64,000 bases of DNA from Rhodalgimonas zhirmunskyi (GCA_030848925.1 JANFFA010000006.1:87623-151622); one strand, 5' to 3'; shown: positions 17,372 to 26,173, numbered from the stretch's first letter. A program made the numbers and translations. Notes: a model not told the origin generated them from the letters alone.

Positions 17372-17398
17372 TTGACAGACTCGCAATGGCTCTGTCAA
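17372..17398. promoter_or_regulatory. Perfect inverted repeat between iclR and tctC
   Basis: TTGACAGA (17372-17379) and TCTGTCAA (17391-17398) form a perfect 8-bp inverted repeat with an 11-base spacer, centred 80 bases upstream of the tctC start. The left arm contains a -35-like TTGACA. This is a likely operator for the adjacent IclR protein (inference). Confidence 0.6.
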
Positions 17399-17465
17399 TC
17401 TGTTTTAGAACCGATGGTTTGAATAATGAACCGGCCCGAAAGAGGCCAAGACAGGGAGACTTCCA

Positions 17466-18404
17466 ATGAAGAAAACGCTTTTGGGCGGGGCGATGGCCCT
17501 TGCGATGGCGGCACTGGGTGGCGCGGCTTTGGCCGATTATCCCGAGAAGCCGGTGGATTTCATCGTGCCTTGGCCGCCGGGTGATCTTGAGGATGTGCTG
17601 ACGCGGATGATCGCCGATGATTTCCAGAAGGAATATGGCGTCGCGGCGGCGGTTGTGAACAAGCCGGGCGGCGGCGGCGGCCCGTTCCCCGGCGCAATCG
17701 AGGTCGCGACCGCACCGGCGGATGGCTACACCATCGGATCGTTTGTCATCGGTGTGCCTGTTGTGGGCCACCAGATCGGGATCGACGAGTTGAGCCCCGA
17801 AAAATTCGACCCGCTTGGTATCTTTCTGACCTATCCGTTCGTGATCGCGACCAAGGGTGATGCGCCCTATCAGTCGATCGATGAACTGGCGGCATATGCC
17901 AAGGAAAACGATGTGGCGCTGGGCCATTTCGGCGATGTGCTGACGCCGACGCAGGTGACCAAGGCGCTGGCCGTCGACAAGGGGTTCGAGTGGGGCTCTG
18001 ACGCGGCCTTTGATGCGCTTGACTGCAACACGCTGGCCTCTGGCGATGCGGACGTGATCAACACGACGCTGCAACTGATCCTGCCCTGCCTTGACGATGT
18101 GAAGGTGCTGGCCGCGATTACCGATGAGCGCATTCCGCTGGTGCCGGATGCGCCGACGGTGAGCGAATTGGACCCGGCGCTGAACATTGCGCTTTGGAAT
18201 GGTCTTTTCGTTCATAAAGACACGCCGCAAGACGTGCGCGACAAGATCATCGCCGTGGCCGAGAAAACCGTGATGAGCGACCGGGCGCAGGCCGTTGCCA
18301 AGGAAACTGGCGCGCTGGTTTACTGGGAAGGCCCGGAAAAGAGCGCCGCGCGGATCAAGAAAGATATCGCCACGGTGGCCGATATCGAAAAGAAGCTTCA
18401 GTAA
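17466..18404 (+). CDS. tctC: Tripartite tricarboxylate transporter substrate-binding protein
   Basis: A 312-residue periplasmic binding protein of the TTT (Bug/TctC) family, which captures a carboxylate and delivers it to TctAB. A signal peptide (MKKTLLGGAMALAMAALGGAALA) is followed by the TctC-typical YPEKPVDFIVPWPPGDLEDVLTRM and KPGGGGGPFPGAIEVATAPADGYTIG. AGGGAGA precedes ATG 17466. It is the first gene of a seven-gene operon running to 25393. A hairpin follows its stop codon, so it is probably expressed above its membrane partners. TctC proteins bind diverse dicarboxylates, aromatic acids and amino acids; the ligand is not evident. Confidence 0.92.
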   Translation: MKKTLLGGAMALAMAALGGAALADYPEKPVDFIVPWPPGDLEDVLTRMIADDFQKEYGVAAAVVNKPGGGGGPFPGAIEVATAPADGYTIGSFVIGVPVVGHQIGIDELSPEKFDPLGIFLTYPFVIATKGDAPYQSIDELAAYAKENDVALGHFGDVLTPTQVTKALAVDKGFEWGSDAAFDALDCNTLASGDADVINTTLQLILPCLDDVKVLAAITDERIPLVPDAPTVSELDPALNIALWNGLFVHKDTPQDVRDKIIAVAEKTVMSDRAQAVAKETGALVYWEGPEKSAARIKKDIATVADIEKKLQ

Positions 18405-18415
18405 TCGAGGCAAAG

Positions 18416-18440
18416 AGCCGGGCGGAAAAATCGCCCGGCT
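18416..18440 (+). terminator. Intercistronic hairpin after tctC
   Basis: A perfect 9-bp GC-rich stem, AGCCGGGCG (18416-18424) and CGCCCGGCT (18432-18440), with loop GAAAAAT. It may attenuate or protect the tctC transcript, raising binding-protein levels above TctB/TctA. No strong T-run follows. Confidence 0.6.
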
Positions 18441-18461
18441 TCTTCATGCGCGGGGGCGGGA

Positions 18462-18989
18462 ATGAGCGTAGAAGAGCACCGTTTCAAGGGGCCGATCCGG
18501 GGGCAGATCCTGTTTGCGATCGTGTTTCTTGCCGCCTCAGTCTGGCTGCTGTCGCAGTTGGGGGCCGAGACCAAATGGGTCAAGCGGACGAAGTTTTTTG
18601 CCCAACCGAGGTTCTGGCCTGCGGTTGCCGTGAGCGGGATGGTTCTGTTTGGTGGGTTGCACCTGTGGAAACTGCCGCGAAAACGGATGGTGAAGCCCGA
18701 TTTCGTCGAATGGAAAATCTGGTTTTTCGGGATCGAATGGGTGCTTTGGTTCCTCGCCTATGTCTGGATCGTGCCGCTTCTTGGTTATCTGCCGACGACG
18801 GTGATTTTCGTGCCGCTGATGGCGTGGCGGATCGGCTATCGTGACAGGAGGTGGATGGCGATTTCGGTCGGGTTCGCGGTTGCTGTCGTGCTGCTGTTCA
18901 AGACCTTCCTGCATGTGAAAATCCCGGGCGGGGCCGTTTACGAATACCTGCCGAGCGGTTTGCGCTCTTTCTTCCTCTTGTATCTCTAG
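18462..18989 (+). CDS. tctB: Tripartite tricarboxylate transporter small membrane subunit
   Basis: A 175-residue TctB-family inner-membrane protein with four predicted segments: QILFAIVFLAASVWLLSQL, FWPAVAVSGMVLFGGLHLW, IEWVLWFLAYVWIVPLLGYLPTTVIFVPLMAW and WMAISVGFAVAVVLLFKTF. It forms the transport channel with TctA, energised by an ion gradient. It sits between tctC and tctA, in the usual order. The last residues overlap no gene; tctA begins four bases after its stop codon. Confidence 0.88.
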   Translation: MSVEEHRFKGPIRGQILFAIVFLAASVWLLSQLGAETKWVKRTKFFAQPRFWPAVAVSGMVLFGGLHLWKLPRKRMVKPDFVEWKIWFFGIEWVLWFLAYVWIVPLLGYLPTTVIFVPLMAWRIGYRDRRWMAISVGFAVAVVLLFKTFLHVKIPGGAVYEYLPSGLRSFFLLYL

Positions 18990-18993
18990 GGCC

Positions 18994-20622
18994 ATGGACA
19001 CACTTCTTGCCGCGTTTTCGATCCTTGACCGCTGGGATGTGTTCCTTGCGCTTCTGGTTGGATCAATCGGGGGCGTCCTGATCGGGGCGATCCCGGGAGT
19101 TGGCCCCGCAGTCGCAATTGCGATCCTTCTTCCTGCAACGTTCAGCATGGACCCGATCGTCGGACTGACGGTGCTTTTGGGCATCTATGGCTCGTCCATG
19201 TATGGCGGATCGATTCCGGCGATCTTGATCAACACACCGGGGACGGCGGTGAACGCCCTGACCACCTATGACGGTTTTCCGATGACGACACGGGGCGAAG
19301 CGCGACGCGCGCTTTCGCTGGCCTATTCGTCGTCCTTTTTTGGCGGCATCTTCTCGGTCATCTGCCTGGTCCTGTTCGCGCCGGTGCTGGCCAAGGTCGC
19401 GCCGATGTTCGGCTCTCGCGAGATATTCTTGGCGGCGTTGCTTGGCATCATTCTTGTCGTGGTGGCGCATCGGGGGCAAAGCCTGATCGCGGCGGCGCTG
19501 GCGTGCTTTGGTATTCTGCTGAATACGGTGGGGTTGGAGCCGGTCAAGTATTCGAAGCGTTACACGTTTGAACAAAGCTGGCTATCGAGCGGCGTGGACC
19601 TGATCGTTGTGGTGCTGGGGCTGTTCGCGTTGAGCCAGGCGTTTTACCTGTTGCAGGGTGAGGATGAGAAAATCCGCACCACCAAGCTGCGCGGCGGGTT
19701 GTTCCAGGGGCTGCGGGAATTGGGGCGCCATCCGCGCGTGGCGGGTGTCTCGGCCAGTTTCGGCGTGGTGATGGGCATGATCCCCGGTGTGGGAGAGTTC
19801 ACAGCGCAGTTCCTGAGCTATACCTACGCGCGCCGCACCTCGAAACGGCCCGAAGATTTCGGCAACGGCTCAAGCGAGGGCCTGATCGCAGCGGAGACGG
19901 CGAACAACGCGGTGCCGGCCGCCGCGATGGTGCCGCTGTTGGCGCTTGGCATTCCTGGCGAGGCGCTGACGGCGATGATGCTGTCGGTGTTTTACGTGCA
20001 TAACGTCGTGCCGGGGCCGCAGTTGTTTCAGAATGACATGCCGTTCGTGGTCGCGCTTTACCTTGCGCTTCTGATCCTGAACGTGCTGGTTCTGATCTTC
20101 CTGCTGTTTGCGACCAATGGTCTGATCAAGGTGGTGAAGATCCCGAACCGGTTCCTGGGCGTCGGTATCCTGACGTTGAGCTTCGTCGGAGTTTACTCTT
20201 TACGCAATTCGTTCACCGATTGCCTGATCGCGGCGTGTTTCGGCATTTTTGGTTTCGTGCTCAAACGGTTGAGCCTGCCTGCGGTGCCGATCGTTCTGGG
20301 CATGGTTCTGGGCGGGATCATGGAAGTGAAGTTGCGTGCGGGCATGGCGCGGGTGAAACAGCCTTGGGATTTCATCGACAGGCCCATCGCCTTCATCCTG
20401 TTCGTCATGATTTTGGGCGTTCTGGCCCTGCACATTCGTTACGTGCTGCTCGAACGGCGGGCAGCGAAGGAGGAAGAATGGTCAGCCAAGAAAACATCGA
20501 CGGGTTTCGGCATGCAGATGTTCCGCCGCAGAAGCTTCTTATCGGAGGAACGTGGCAAGCGGGTTCGGGAGAAGCGCTCGAAGTACTCTCCCCGATCGAC
20601 GGGGCCGCGTTCACGACACTAG
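18994..20622 (+). CDS. tctA: Tripartite tricarboxylate transporter large membrane subunit
   Basis: A 542-residue TctA-family inner-membrane protein with about 12 transmembrane helices. The family signature GAIPGVGPAVAIAILLPATFSMDPIVGLTVLLGIYGSSMYGGSIPAILINTPGTA is present in overlapping form (the segments can be read at about residues 30-90), and GMIPGVGEFTAQFLSYTYARR and AAMVPLLALGIPGEALTAMMLSVFYVHNVVPGP are near 260-360. The family usually ends soon after the last helix, near residue 495. Here the frame runs on for a basic tail of about 48 residues (WSAKKTSTGFGMQMFRRRSF...) that lies entirely inside the downstream aldehyde dehydrogenase gene, a 145-base overlap. Confidence 0.88.
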   Translation: MDTLLAAFSILDRWDVFLALLVGSIGGVLIGAIPGVGPAVAIAILLPATFSMDPIVGLTVLLGIYGSSMYGGSIPAILINTPGTAVNALTTYDGFPMTTRGEARRALSLAYSSSFFGGIFSVICLVLFAPVLAKVAPMFGSREIFLAALLGIILVVVAHRGQSLIAAALACFGILLNTVGLEPVKYSKRYTFEQSWLSSGVDLIVVVLGLFALSQAFYLLQGEDEKIRTTKLRGGLFQGLRELGRHPRVAGVSASFGVVMGMIPGVGEFTAQFLSYTYARRTSKRPEDFGNGSSEGLIAAETANNAVPAAAMVPLLALGIPGEALTAMMLSVFYVHNVVPGPQLFQNDMPFVVALYLALLILNVLVLIFLLFATNGLIKVVKIPNRFLGVGILTLSFVGVYSLRNSFTDCLIAACFGIFGFVLKRLSLPAVPIVLGMVLGGIMEVKLRAGMARVKQPWDFIDRPIAFILFVMILGVLALHIRYVLLERRAAKEEEWSAKKTSTGFGMQMFRRRSFLSEERGKRVREKRSKYSPRSTGPRSRH

Positions 20623-21962
20623 AGCGTGCAACCGCGCAGGACGTGAACCGCGCCTGCGCATCTGCGCGCGAGGCGTTCGAGGACGGGCGCTGGCGCGATC
20701 TGCCGCCTGCGGCGCGCAAGAAGGTGCTGCACCGTCTGGCCGACATCATCGAGGAACGCGCGCTGGAGTTGACCGTGTTGGGCGTGCGCGACAATGGCAC
20801 CGAATTTGGCATGGCGCTCAAGGCCGAGGCCGGATCGGCGGCGGGCACGTTCCGCTATTATGCCGAGGCGCTGGACAAGGTTTACGGCGAGGTGGCCCCG
20901 ACCAGCCCCGATGTCTTGGGGTTGGTGCAGCGCGAGCCGGTGGGAGTTGTCGGGGCCATCGTGCCGTGGAACTTCCCCCTGATGATCGGGGCGTGGAAGC
21001 TGGCCCCGGCGCTGGCGGCGGGCAATTCTGTGGTTCTGAAACCGGCCGAGACGGCCTCTCTCACCCTGTTGAAGATCGCGGAATACGCAATGGAAGCGGG
21101 CCTGCCCGATGGCGTTTTAAACGTGGTGACCGGGGAAGGCGCGGTTGCGGGTGAGGCGCTGGCGCTGTCGATGGATGTGGATGTTCTGGTGTTCACCGGG
21201 TCGGGCCCGGTGGGGCGGCGGTTGCTTGAATATTCGGCGCGCTCAAATTTGAAGCGGGTCTATCTTGAGCTTGGAGGAAAGTCGCCCAACATCGTCTTCG
21301 CCGATGCCGAGAACCTTGAAAAAGCGGCGCAGGTTTCAGCCATGGGGATTTTCCGCAACTCGGGGCAAGTCTGTGTTGCGGGATCGCGCCTGTTGGTCGA
21401 ACGTTCGATCCATGATGAGTTCGTCGAAGCGGTTTCGCGTCATGCCGAGGCACTGAAGGTGGGCGATCCGCTCAGCCTTGATAGCCAGATCGGGGCGATC
21501 AATTCGGACAGGCAATTGCAGGGGAACCTTGGCTTCGTCACCGATGCCACGGCGCAGGGCGCCGAAATCGCGCTGGGCGGTGGACGGATACTGGAAAGCA
21601 CGGGCGGCTATTACATGGAGCCGACAGTGCTGACCGGGGTTTCGCCGGAACATCGCGTCTTTCAGGAGGAAGTCTTCGGTCCGGTTCTGGCCGTGACCGC
21701 TTTTGACACCGAGGAGGAGGCGCTTCGCCTTGCCAATGCGACCGACTACGGATTGGCGGCGGGGGTCTGGACGTCGAACCTTTCCCGTGCGCATCGCATG
21801 GTGCGCGGTGTGCGCGCGGGCGTCGTGCATGTGAACACCTATGGCGGTTCGGACAATACCGTGCCACTTGGAGGCGTGAAGCAATCGGGTAACGGGCATG
21901 ACAAGAGCCTGCACGCGATGGACAAGTATTTCGACCTTAAAACCGCATGGATACAGTTATGA
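20478..21962 (+). CDS. Aldehyde dehydrogenase family protein
   Basis: A 494-residue NAD(P)-dependent aldehyde dehydrogenase. Key features are the WNFPLMIGAWKLAPALAAGNSVVLKPAE cofactor-binding segment, VFTGSGPVGRRLLEYSA, the general-base glutamate in LELGGKSPNIVF, and catalytic cysteine 299 in NSGQVCVAGSR. The C-terminal EEVFGPVLAVTAFDTEEEAL is standard. ATG 20478 has AGGAGGAAGA upstream. Its first 145 bases overlap the tctA frame, but residues from about 20 (KLLIGGTWQAGSGE) are needed for the fold, so the overlap is real. In the operon it probably oxidises the aldehyde formed by the next enzyme. Confidence 0.93.
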   Translation: MVSQENIDGFRHADVPPQKLLIGGTWQAGSGEALEVLSPIDGAAFTTLERATAQDVNRACASAREAFEDGRWRDLPPAARKKVLHRLADIIEERALELTVLGVRDNGTEFGMALKAEAGSAAGTFRYYAEALDKVYGEVAPTSPDVLGLVQREPVGVVGAIVPWNFPLMIGAWKLAPALAAGNSVVLKPAETASLTLLKIAEYAMEAGLPDGVLNVVTGEGAVAGEALALSMDVDVLVFTGSGPVGRRLLEYSARSNLKRVYLELGGKSPNIVFADAENLEKAAQVSAMGIFRNSGQVCVAGSRLLVERSIHDEFVEAVSRHAEALKVGDPLSLDSQIGAINSDRQLQGNLGFVTDATAQGAEIALGGGRILESTGGYYMEPTVLTGVSPEHRVFQEEVFGPVLAVTAFDTEEEALRLANATDYGLAAGVWTSNLSRAHRMVRGVRAGVVHVNTYGGSDNTVPLGGVKQSGNGHDKSLHAMDKYFDLKTAWIQL

Positions 21963-23221
21963 GCGAGAGCCTTCTTGATCGGCGTGAGCGTCTGCTTGGG
22001 CCACGATTGACCACCTTCTATGAACAGCCCGTGCATCTTGTCCGCGCGCTTGGCACCAAGGTCTGGGACGCGGATGGTAAGGAGTATCTGGACTGCTACA
22101 ACAACGTGCCGCACGTGGGGCATTGCCACCCCAAGGTGGTGGAAGCGATCTGTAAACAGGCGGGAACGCTCAATACCCATACGCGATACCTGCACGAGGG
22201 GATCGTGGACTATGCCGAGGCGTTGACCGGGTCTTTTGCTGACCCGCTGAATTCGGCGATGTTCACCTGCACCGGGTCCGAGGCGAACGATATTGCCCTG
22301 CGCATGGCGCGTGCCGTGACCGGGGCGACGGGGGTGATCGCCACCGACCATACCTATCACGGCAACACGATGGCGGTTTCGCAGCTGTCGTGCACCAACC
22401 CGCCACCAGACCGCTGGGACAGCGTGGATTTCGTGTCCGCGCCGGACAGCTATCGCCCGATTTCATCCGAGGATTGGGCGAAAGAAGTGGAGGCGGCGAT
22501 CGCGCGGCTGGAAAAACGCGGGCATCAGCTTTCTGCGTTGGTGATCTGTCCGTTCTTTGCCAACGAGGGATTTCCCGACCTGCCCAAGGGCTGGCTTGAC
22601 CCGGCGATCCGGGCGGTGCGCAAGGCGGGCGGCATCATCATCGCCGACGAAGTGCAGCCCGGTTTCGGCCGTCTCGGCACGCATTTCTGGGGGCATGAGA
22701 AATCCGGGTTCGTGCCGGACATCGCGACCATGGGCAAGCCGATGGGCAACGGGCATCCGGTGGCGGGGCTTGTCACTTCGCGCAAGGTGATGGAGGCATT
22801 TCGCGAAACCTTTCGCTATTTCAATACCTTTGGCGGTAATCCGGTGAGCATGGCGGCGGCGCTGGCCGTGTGGGATGTCATCCGCGAAGAAGGCCTGCAA
22901 GAGAACGCGCTCGAGGTGGGGGATTATGCCCGCGCGGGCCTGCGCGATCTGGCGGAGAAGCATCCGGAGATTGGCGATGTGCGCGGGTCCGGGCTCTTCT
23001 TTGGGGCGGAACTTGTCCATGATCGTGAAACCAAGGCCCCGGCCACGGATTTCACCAAGGCGGTGGCAAATGCGGTGCGTCACAAAGGGGTGCTGATGAA
23101 CTTCCTTGGCGTTCACTACAACGTGCTGAAAATGCGCCCGCCGCTGGTTTTTTCGAAGGACGATGCGGACCGGATGCTGAAAGCGGTGGACGAAGCGCTT
23201 GCGGAGGTGCCGCTTGGATAA
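21959..23221 (+). CDS. Class III PLP enzyme, likely ammoniophospholyase (AGXT2L1/AGXT2L2-like)
   Basis: A 420-residue class III aminotransferase-fold protein. Several stretches resemble the eukaryotic phosphoethanolamine and phosphohydroxylysine ammoniophospholyases as I recall them: NNVPHVGHCHP, TRYLHEGIVDYAEAL, FTCTGSEANDIALRMAR, DHTYHGNT, IADEVQPGFGRLGTHFWG, GKPMGNGHPVA (Schiff-base lysine 260) and YFNTFGGNPVS. These enzymes release ammonia and phosphate and form an aldehyde, instead of transaminating. It starts at ATG 21959 in a 4-base overlap with the aldehyde dehydrogenase. The next gene encodes an APH-fold kinase, which could make the phosphorylated substrate. A true aminotransferase remains possible. 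Confidence 0.82.
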   Translation: MSESLLDRRERLLGPRLTTFYEQPVHLVRALGTKVWDADGKEYLDCYNNVPHVGHCHPKVVEAICKQAGTLNTHTRYLHEGIVDYAEALTGSFADPLNSAMFTCTGSEANDIALRMARAVTGATGVIATDHTYHGNTMAVSQLSCTNPPPDRWDSVDFVSAPDSYRPISSEDWAKEVEAAIARLEKRGHQLSALVICPFFANEGFPDLPKGWLDPAIRAVRKAGGIIIADEVQPGFGRLGTHFWGHEKSGFVPDIATMGKPMGNGHPVAGLVTSRKVMEAFRETFRYFNTFGGNPVSMAAALAVWDVIREEGLQENALEVGDYARAGLRDLAEKHPEIGDVRGSGLFFGAELVHDRETKAPATDFTKAVANAVRHKGVLMNFLGVHYNVLKMRPPLVFSKDDADRMLKAVDEALAEVPLG

Positions 23222-24161
23222 TCTGGCGAGAGAGGCGGCGGCAAGCTGGGGCCTGTCCGACGCGCAGATCACACTGGCGGCACGACGCGAGAATGTTGTC
23301 TATCGCGTCGAAGGGCCGGACGCGACCTATGCCCTGCGTCTGCATCGCCCGGGGTATCGCTGCGCGGCCGAACTGACCTCTGAGCTTGACTGGATGGCGG
23401 CCCTCGCGGCGGGTGGCGTATCCGTTCCGGCGCCGATTGCGACGTCTGACGGCGGCTGGACCGTTGAGGTGGGCGGGCATGTCGTGGACCTTCTGCAATG
23501 GATGGAAGGCGCGTCGCTGGGCGCGGCCGGAGAGTTGCAAGGCATCACGGATCGGAGCGGGTTCTGTCGGATCTTGGGGCAAGAGGTCGCCCGGATGCAC
23601 GACATCTCGGACGGTTGGGCGCGACCCGAGGGGTTTTCGCGTCCGGCGTGGGACCGGGTGGGCCTGTTGGGAGAGGCTCCGATCTGGGGGCGGTTCTGGG
23701 AACATCCTGACCTGAGCGCGCAGGAGCGCGCGCTTTTGGAGGATGCGCGGGATCAGGCGGATATCGCTCTGACCGGGGTGGGCGATGCGGACTATGGCCT
23801 GATCCATGCCGATATTCTGGCTGAGAACATGCTGTGGGATGGCAGGCGCCTGACTTTCATCGACTTTGACGATGGTGGGTTCGGGTATCGCGATTTCGAA
23901 TTGGCGACCTTTCTTTTGCGTTACGTTGAGGCGCCGGATTACCCCGCTTTGCGCGCTGCCCTGATCGAAGGCTATGCCGGGCGGCGGGTGGTGAACGAGG
24001 CAGAGCTGGACCTGTTCCTGCTGTTGCGGGCGCTGACCTATCCGGGGTGGATCATGGCGCGGTTGGGCGAGCCGGGCGCAAAGGCCCGCTCGGAGCGCGC
24101 GGTTCGCGTGGCGCTGGGCCAAGCGCGGGAGTGGATGGAGAGATACGGGAGGGCGGCATGA
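23214..24161 (+). CDS. APH/ChoK-fold small-molecule kinase
   Basis: A 315-residue kinase of the aminoglycoside phosphotransferase fold, which includes homoserine kinase II, choline kinase and hydroxylysine kinase. An N-lobe with ENVVYRVEGPDATYALRLHRPG contains the ATP-site lysine-like region. The catalytic loop is GLIHADILAENMLW, with aspartate and asparagine, and the metal-binding aspartate is in LTFIDFDDGGFGYRDFELATF. The start is assigned to TTG 23214 because GCGGAGG lies six bases upstream; it overlaps the preceding stop codon. Its likely substrate is the amino alcohol or hydroxy-amino acid that the preceding PLP enzyme then cleaves (inference). Confidence 0.82.
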   Translation: MDNLAREAAASWGLSDAQITLAARRENVVYRVEGPDATYALRLHRPGYRCAAELTSELDWMAALAAGGVSVPAPIATSDGGWTVEVGGHVVDLLQWMEGASLGAAGELQGITDRSGFCRILGQEVARMHDISDGWARPEGFSRPAWDRVGLLGEAPIWGRFWEHPDLSAQERALLEDARDQADIALTGVGDADYGLIHADILAENMLWDGRRLTFIDFDDGGFGYRDFELATFLLRYVEAPDYPALRAALIEGYAGRRVVNEAELDLFLLLRALTYPGWIMARLGEPGAKARSERAVRVALGQAREWMERYGRAA

Positions 24162-25393
24162 ACGCGAGCAAGACCATACTGGTTGTCGGCACCTATGATA
24201 CCAAGGATGATGAGTTGACCTATCTGGCCGAGCGTATCCGCGCGCAAGGCGGGCAGGTCGTCACGATGGACGTGAGTGTCCTTGGCGACCCGAAGGTGCC
24301 GACCGATCATTCCAAGCATGACGTGGCCGAAGCGGGCGGCTCTTCGATCGCGGCCGCGATCGCATCGGGGGATGAAAACCACGCGATGCAGATCATGGCC
24401 GAGGGTGCGGCGGCGCTATCCCTGCGGCTTTATCGTGCTGGCGAGATTGATGGCGTGATCGTTCTGGGCGGCTCGATGGGGACGGACCTTGCGCTTGATC
24501 TCTGCGCGGCCCTGCCTTTGGGTGTGCCGAAATACATCGTCTCGACAGTGTCTTTCTCGCACATGATCCCGCCCGAACGTCTGGCGCCGGATATCCAGAT
24601 GATCCTTTGGGCCGGGGGGCTTTATGGGCTGAACTCGGTTTGCAAAGCTTCGCTCAGTCAGGCCGCGGGCGCGGTTCTGGGCGCGGCGCGGGCGGTTGAG
24701 AAGCCTAGCCGGGACAGGCCGCTTATCGGGATGACCTCGTTCGGAAAAACCGTTCTGCGATATATGGTTGCGCTGAAACCGGCGCTGGAGGAGCGCGGCT
24801 TTGAAGTGGCCGTATTCCACGCCACCGGCATGGGCGGCCGGGCCTTCGAGGGGCTGGCGGAAGAAGGGGCATTTGCCTGCGTGATGGATTTTGCCCCGCA
24901 AGAGATTGGCAACCATCTGTTCGGCTCGGCCATCACGGCGGGGCCGGATCGGATGACCCACGCCGGGGCGCAGGGGACGCCGCAGATGATCGCGCCCGGG
25001 TGCTATGACCTTGTCGATTTCGTGGGCTGGCAAGCGCCGCCCGCACGCCTTGCAGGGCGTCCGACCCATGCGCATAACCGCTTGCTCACCTCGGCTGTTC
25101 TGGATGCGGACGAGCGGCGCGAGGTGGCTGATGCGATCTGCCAGAAGCTCTCGCAGGCGCAAGGGCGCGTGGCGGTTTTCCTGCCGCTTCAGGGCTGTAA
25201 CGAGTGGGATCGTGAGGGCGCCGATCTGCATGACGCCGAAGGACTTTCGGCCTTCATCGAACAGATGCGGATGCGGATGCCAGCGAATGCCGACCTGCAC
25301 GAGATCGACGCCCATATCAATGACGATGCCTTCACCGGGGCCGTGTTGGCGCTTTTCGATGAGTGGGTTGCCCAAGGCATTGTGAAGGCTTGA
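24158..25393 (+). CDS. Tm-1-like ATP-binding domain protein (UPF0261 family)
   Basis: A 411-residue protein of the Tm-1-like/UPF0261 family, named for the N-terminal domain of the tomato Tm-1 resistance protein. Characteristic segments are VVGTYDTKDDELTYLAERIRAQG, GVIVLGGSMGTDLALDL, KYIVSTVSFSHM, IGMTSFGKTVLRYM, VFHATGMGGRAFE and PLQGCNEWDREG. Bacterial members are of unknown biochemical role and often occur in catabolic operons. It overlaps the kinase gene by 4 bases and is the last gene of the tctCBA operon, so a role in the same pathway is likely. No reaction can be assigned. Confidence 0.87.
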   Translation: MNASKTILVVGTYDTKDDELTYLAERIRAQGGQVVTMDVSVLGDPKVPTDHSKHDVAEAGGSSIAAAIASGDENHAMQIMAEGAAALSLRLYRAGEIDGVIVLGGSMGTDLALDLCAALPLGVPKYIVSTVSFSHMIPPERLAPDIQMILWAGGLYGLNSVCKASLSQAAGAVLGAARAVEKPSRDRPLIGMTSFGKTVLRYMVALKPALEERGFEVAVFHATGMGGRAFEGLAEEGAFACVMDFAPQEIGNHLFGSAITAGPDRMTHAGAQGTPQMIAPGCYDLVDFVGWQAPPARLAGRPTHAHNRLLTSAVLDADERREVADAICQKLSQAQGRVAVFLPLQGCNEWDREGADLHDAEGLSAFIEQMRMRMPANADLHEIDAHINDDAFTGAVLALFDEWVAQGIVKA

Positions 25394-25438
25394 GGTTTTC
25401 GCCATTTCGCCGGGCTGTGTGGCGCGCTAGATTGACCT

Positions 25439-26170
25439 ATGGAATGGCGTGACCACGGGATCCTTCTGAATGTGCGGCGGCATGGCGAAAGCTCGGCCAT
25501 TATCGATGTTTTTACCGAGTCCCACGGTCGTCATGCGGGCGTGGTGCGGGGCGGAGCAAGCCGCAAGATCGCGCCGGTCCTGCAACCGGGGGCGCAGCTT
25601 GATCTGGCTTGGCGGGCGCGGCTTGAAGACCATATCGGCACCTTTCAGGTCGAACCAGTCCGCTCACGTGCGGCCGCGGCGCTGGGATCGCGACTGGCGC
25701 TGGCGGGGCTGAATGCGGTGGTTGCCCTGACCCTGTTTTGCCTGCCCGAGCGCGAGGTGCACGGCGCGCTCTACACCCGGACCGAGCAGCTTTTGGACCT
25801 TCTGGGGCAGGATGAGCTTTGGCCGTTGGCCTATCTGCGCTGGGAACAGGCACTGTTGGAAGACATGGGGTACGGTCTTGATCTGTCATCTTGTGCGGTG
25901 ACGGGCGTACGCGAGGGGCTGGCCTATGTTTCGCCCAAGACAGGGCGTGCGGTTTCGACCGGGGGGGCGGGCGAATGGGCGTCGCGCTTGCTTCCTTTGC
26001 CAGAGGTTATGCTGGGGCAGGGCGATGCGTCGGCCAATGAAATAGCCCAAGGGTTTGACCTGACTGGGTTTTTCCTGCGTCAAAAGCTGGCGGCAGAGCT
26101 TGTCCATAAACCGTTGCCGGAGGCGCGGGATCGCTTTGTCGCCCTCGCCAACCGTCTGGCCCAGGCGTGA
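25439..26170 (+). CDS. recO: DNA repair protein RecO
   Basis: A 243-residue RecO, which binds single-stranded DNA and works with RecR to load RecA at gaps in the RecFOR pathway. The N-terminal OB-fold segment is clear ([43 protein letters not shown] split over residues 1-45). The helical C-terminal domain contains [25 protein letters not shown] and [15 protein letters not shown] [11 protein letters not shown]. Only the first zinc-finger cysteine position (SSCAVTG) is seen; the usual set of four cysteines is absent, as in many alphaproteobacterial RecO proteins. It is convergent with the TetR-family gene, 3 bases away. Confidence 0.93.
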   Translation: MEWRDHGILLNVRRHGESSAIIDVFTESHGRHAGVVRGGASRKIAPVLQPGAQLDLAWRARLEDHIGTFQVEPVRSRAAAALGSRLALAGLNAVVALTLFCLPEREVHGALYTRTEQLLDLLGQDELWPLAYLRWEQALLEDMGYGLDLSSCAVTGVREGLAYVSPKTGRAVSTGGAGEWASRLLPLPEVMLGQGDASANEIAQGFDLTGFFLRQKLAAELVHKPLPEARDRFVALANRLAQA

Positions 26171-26173
26171 CGC

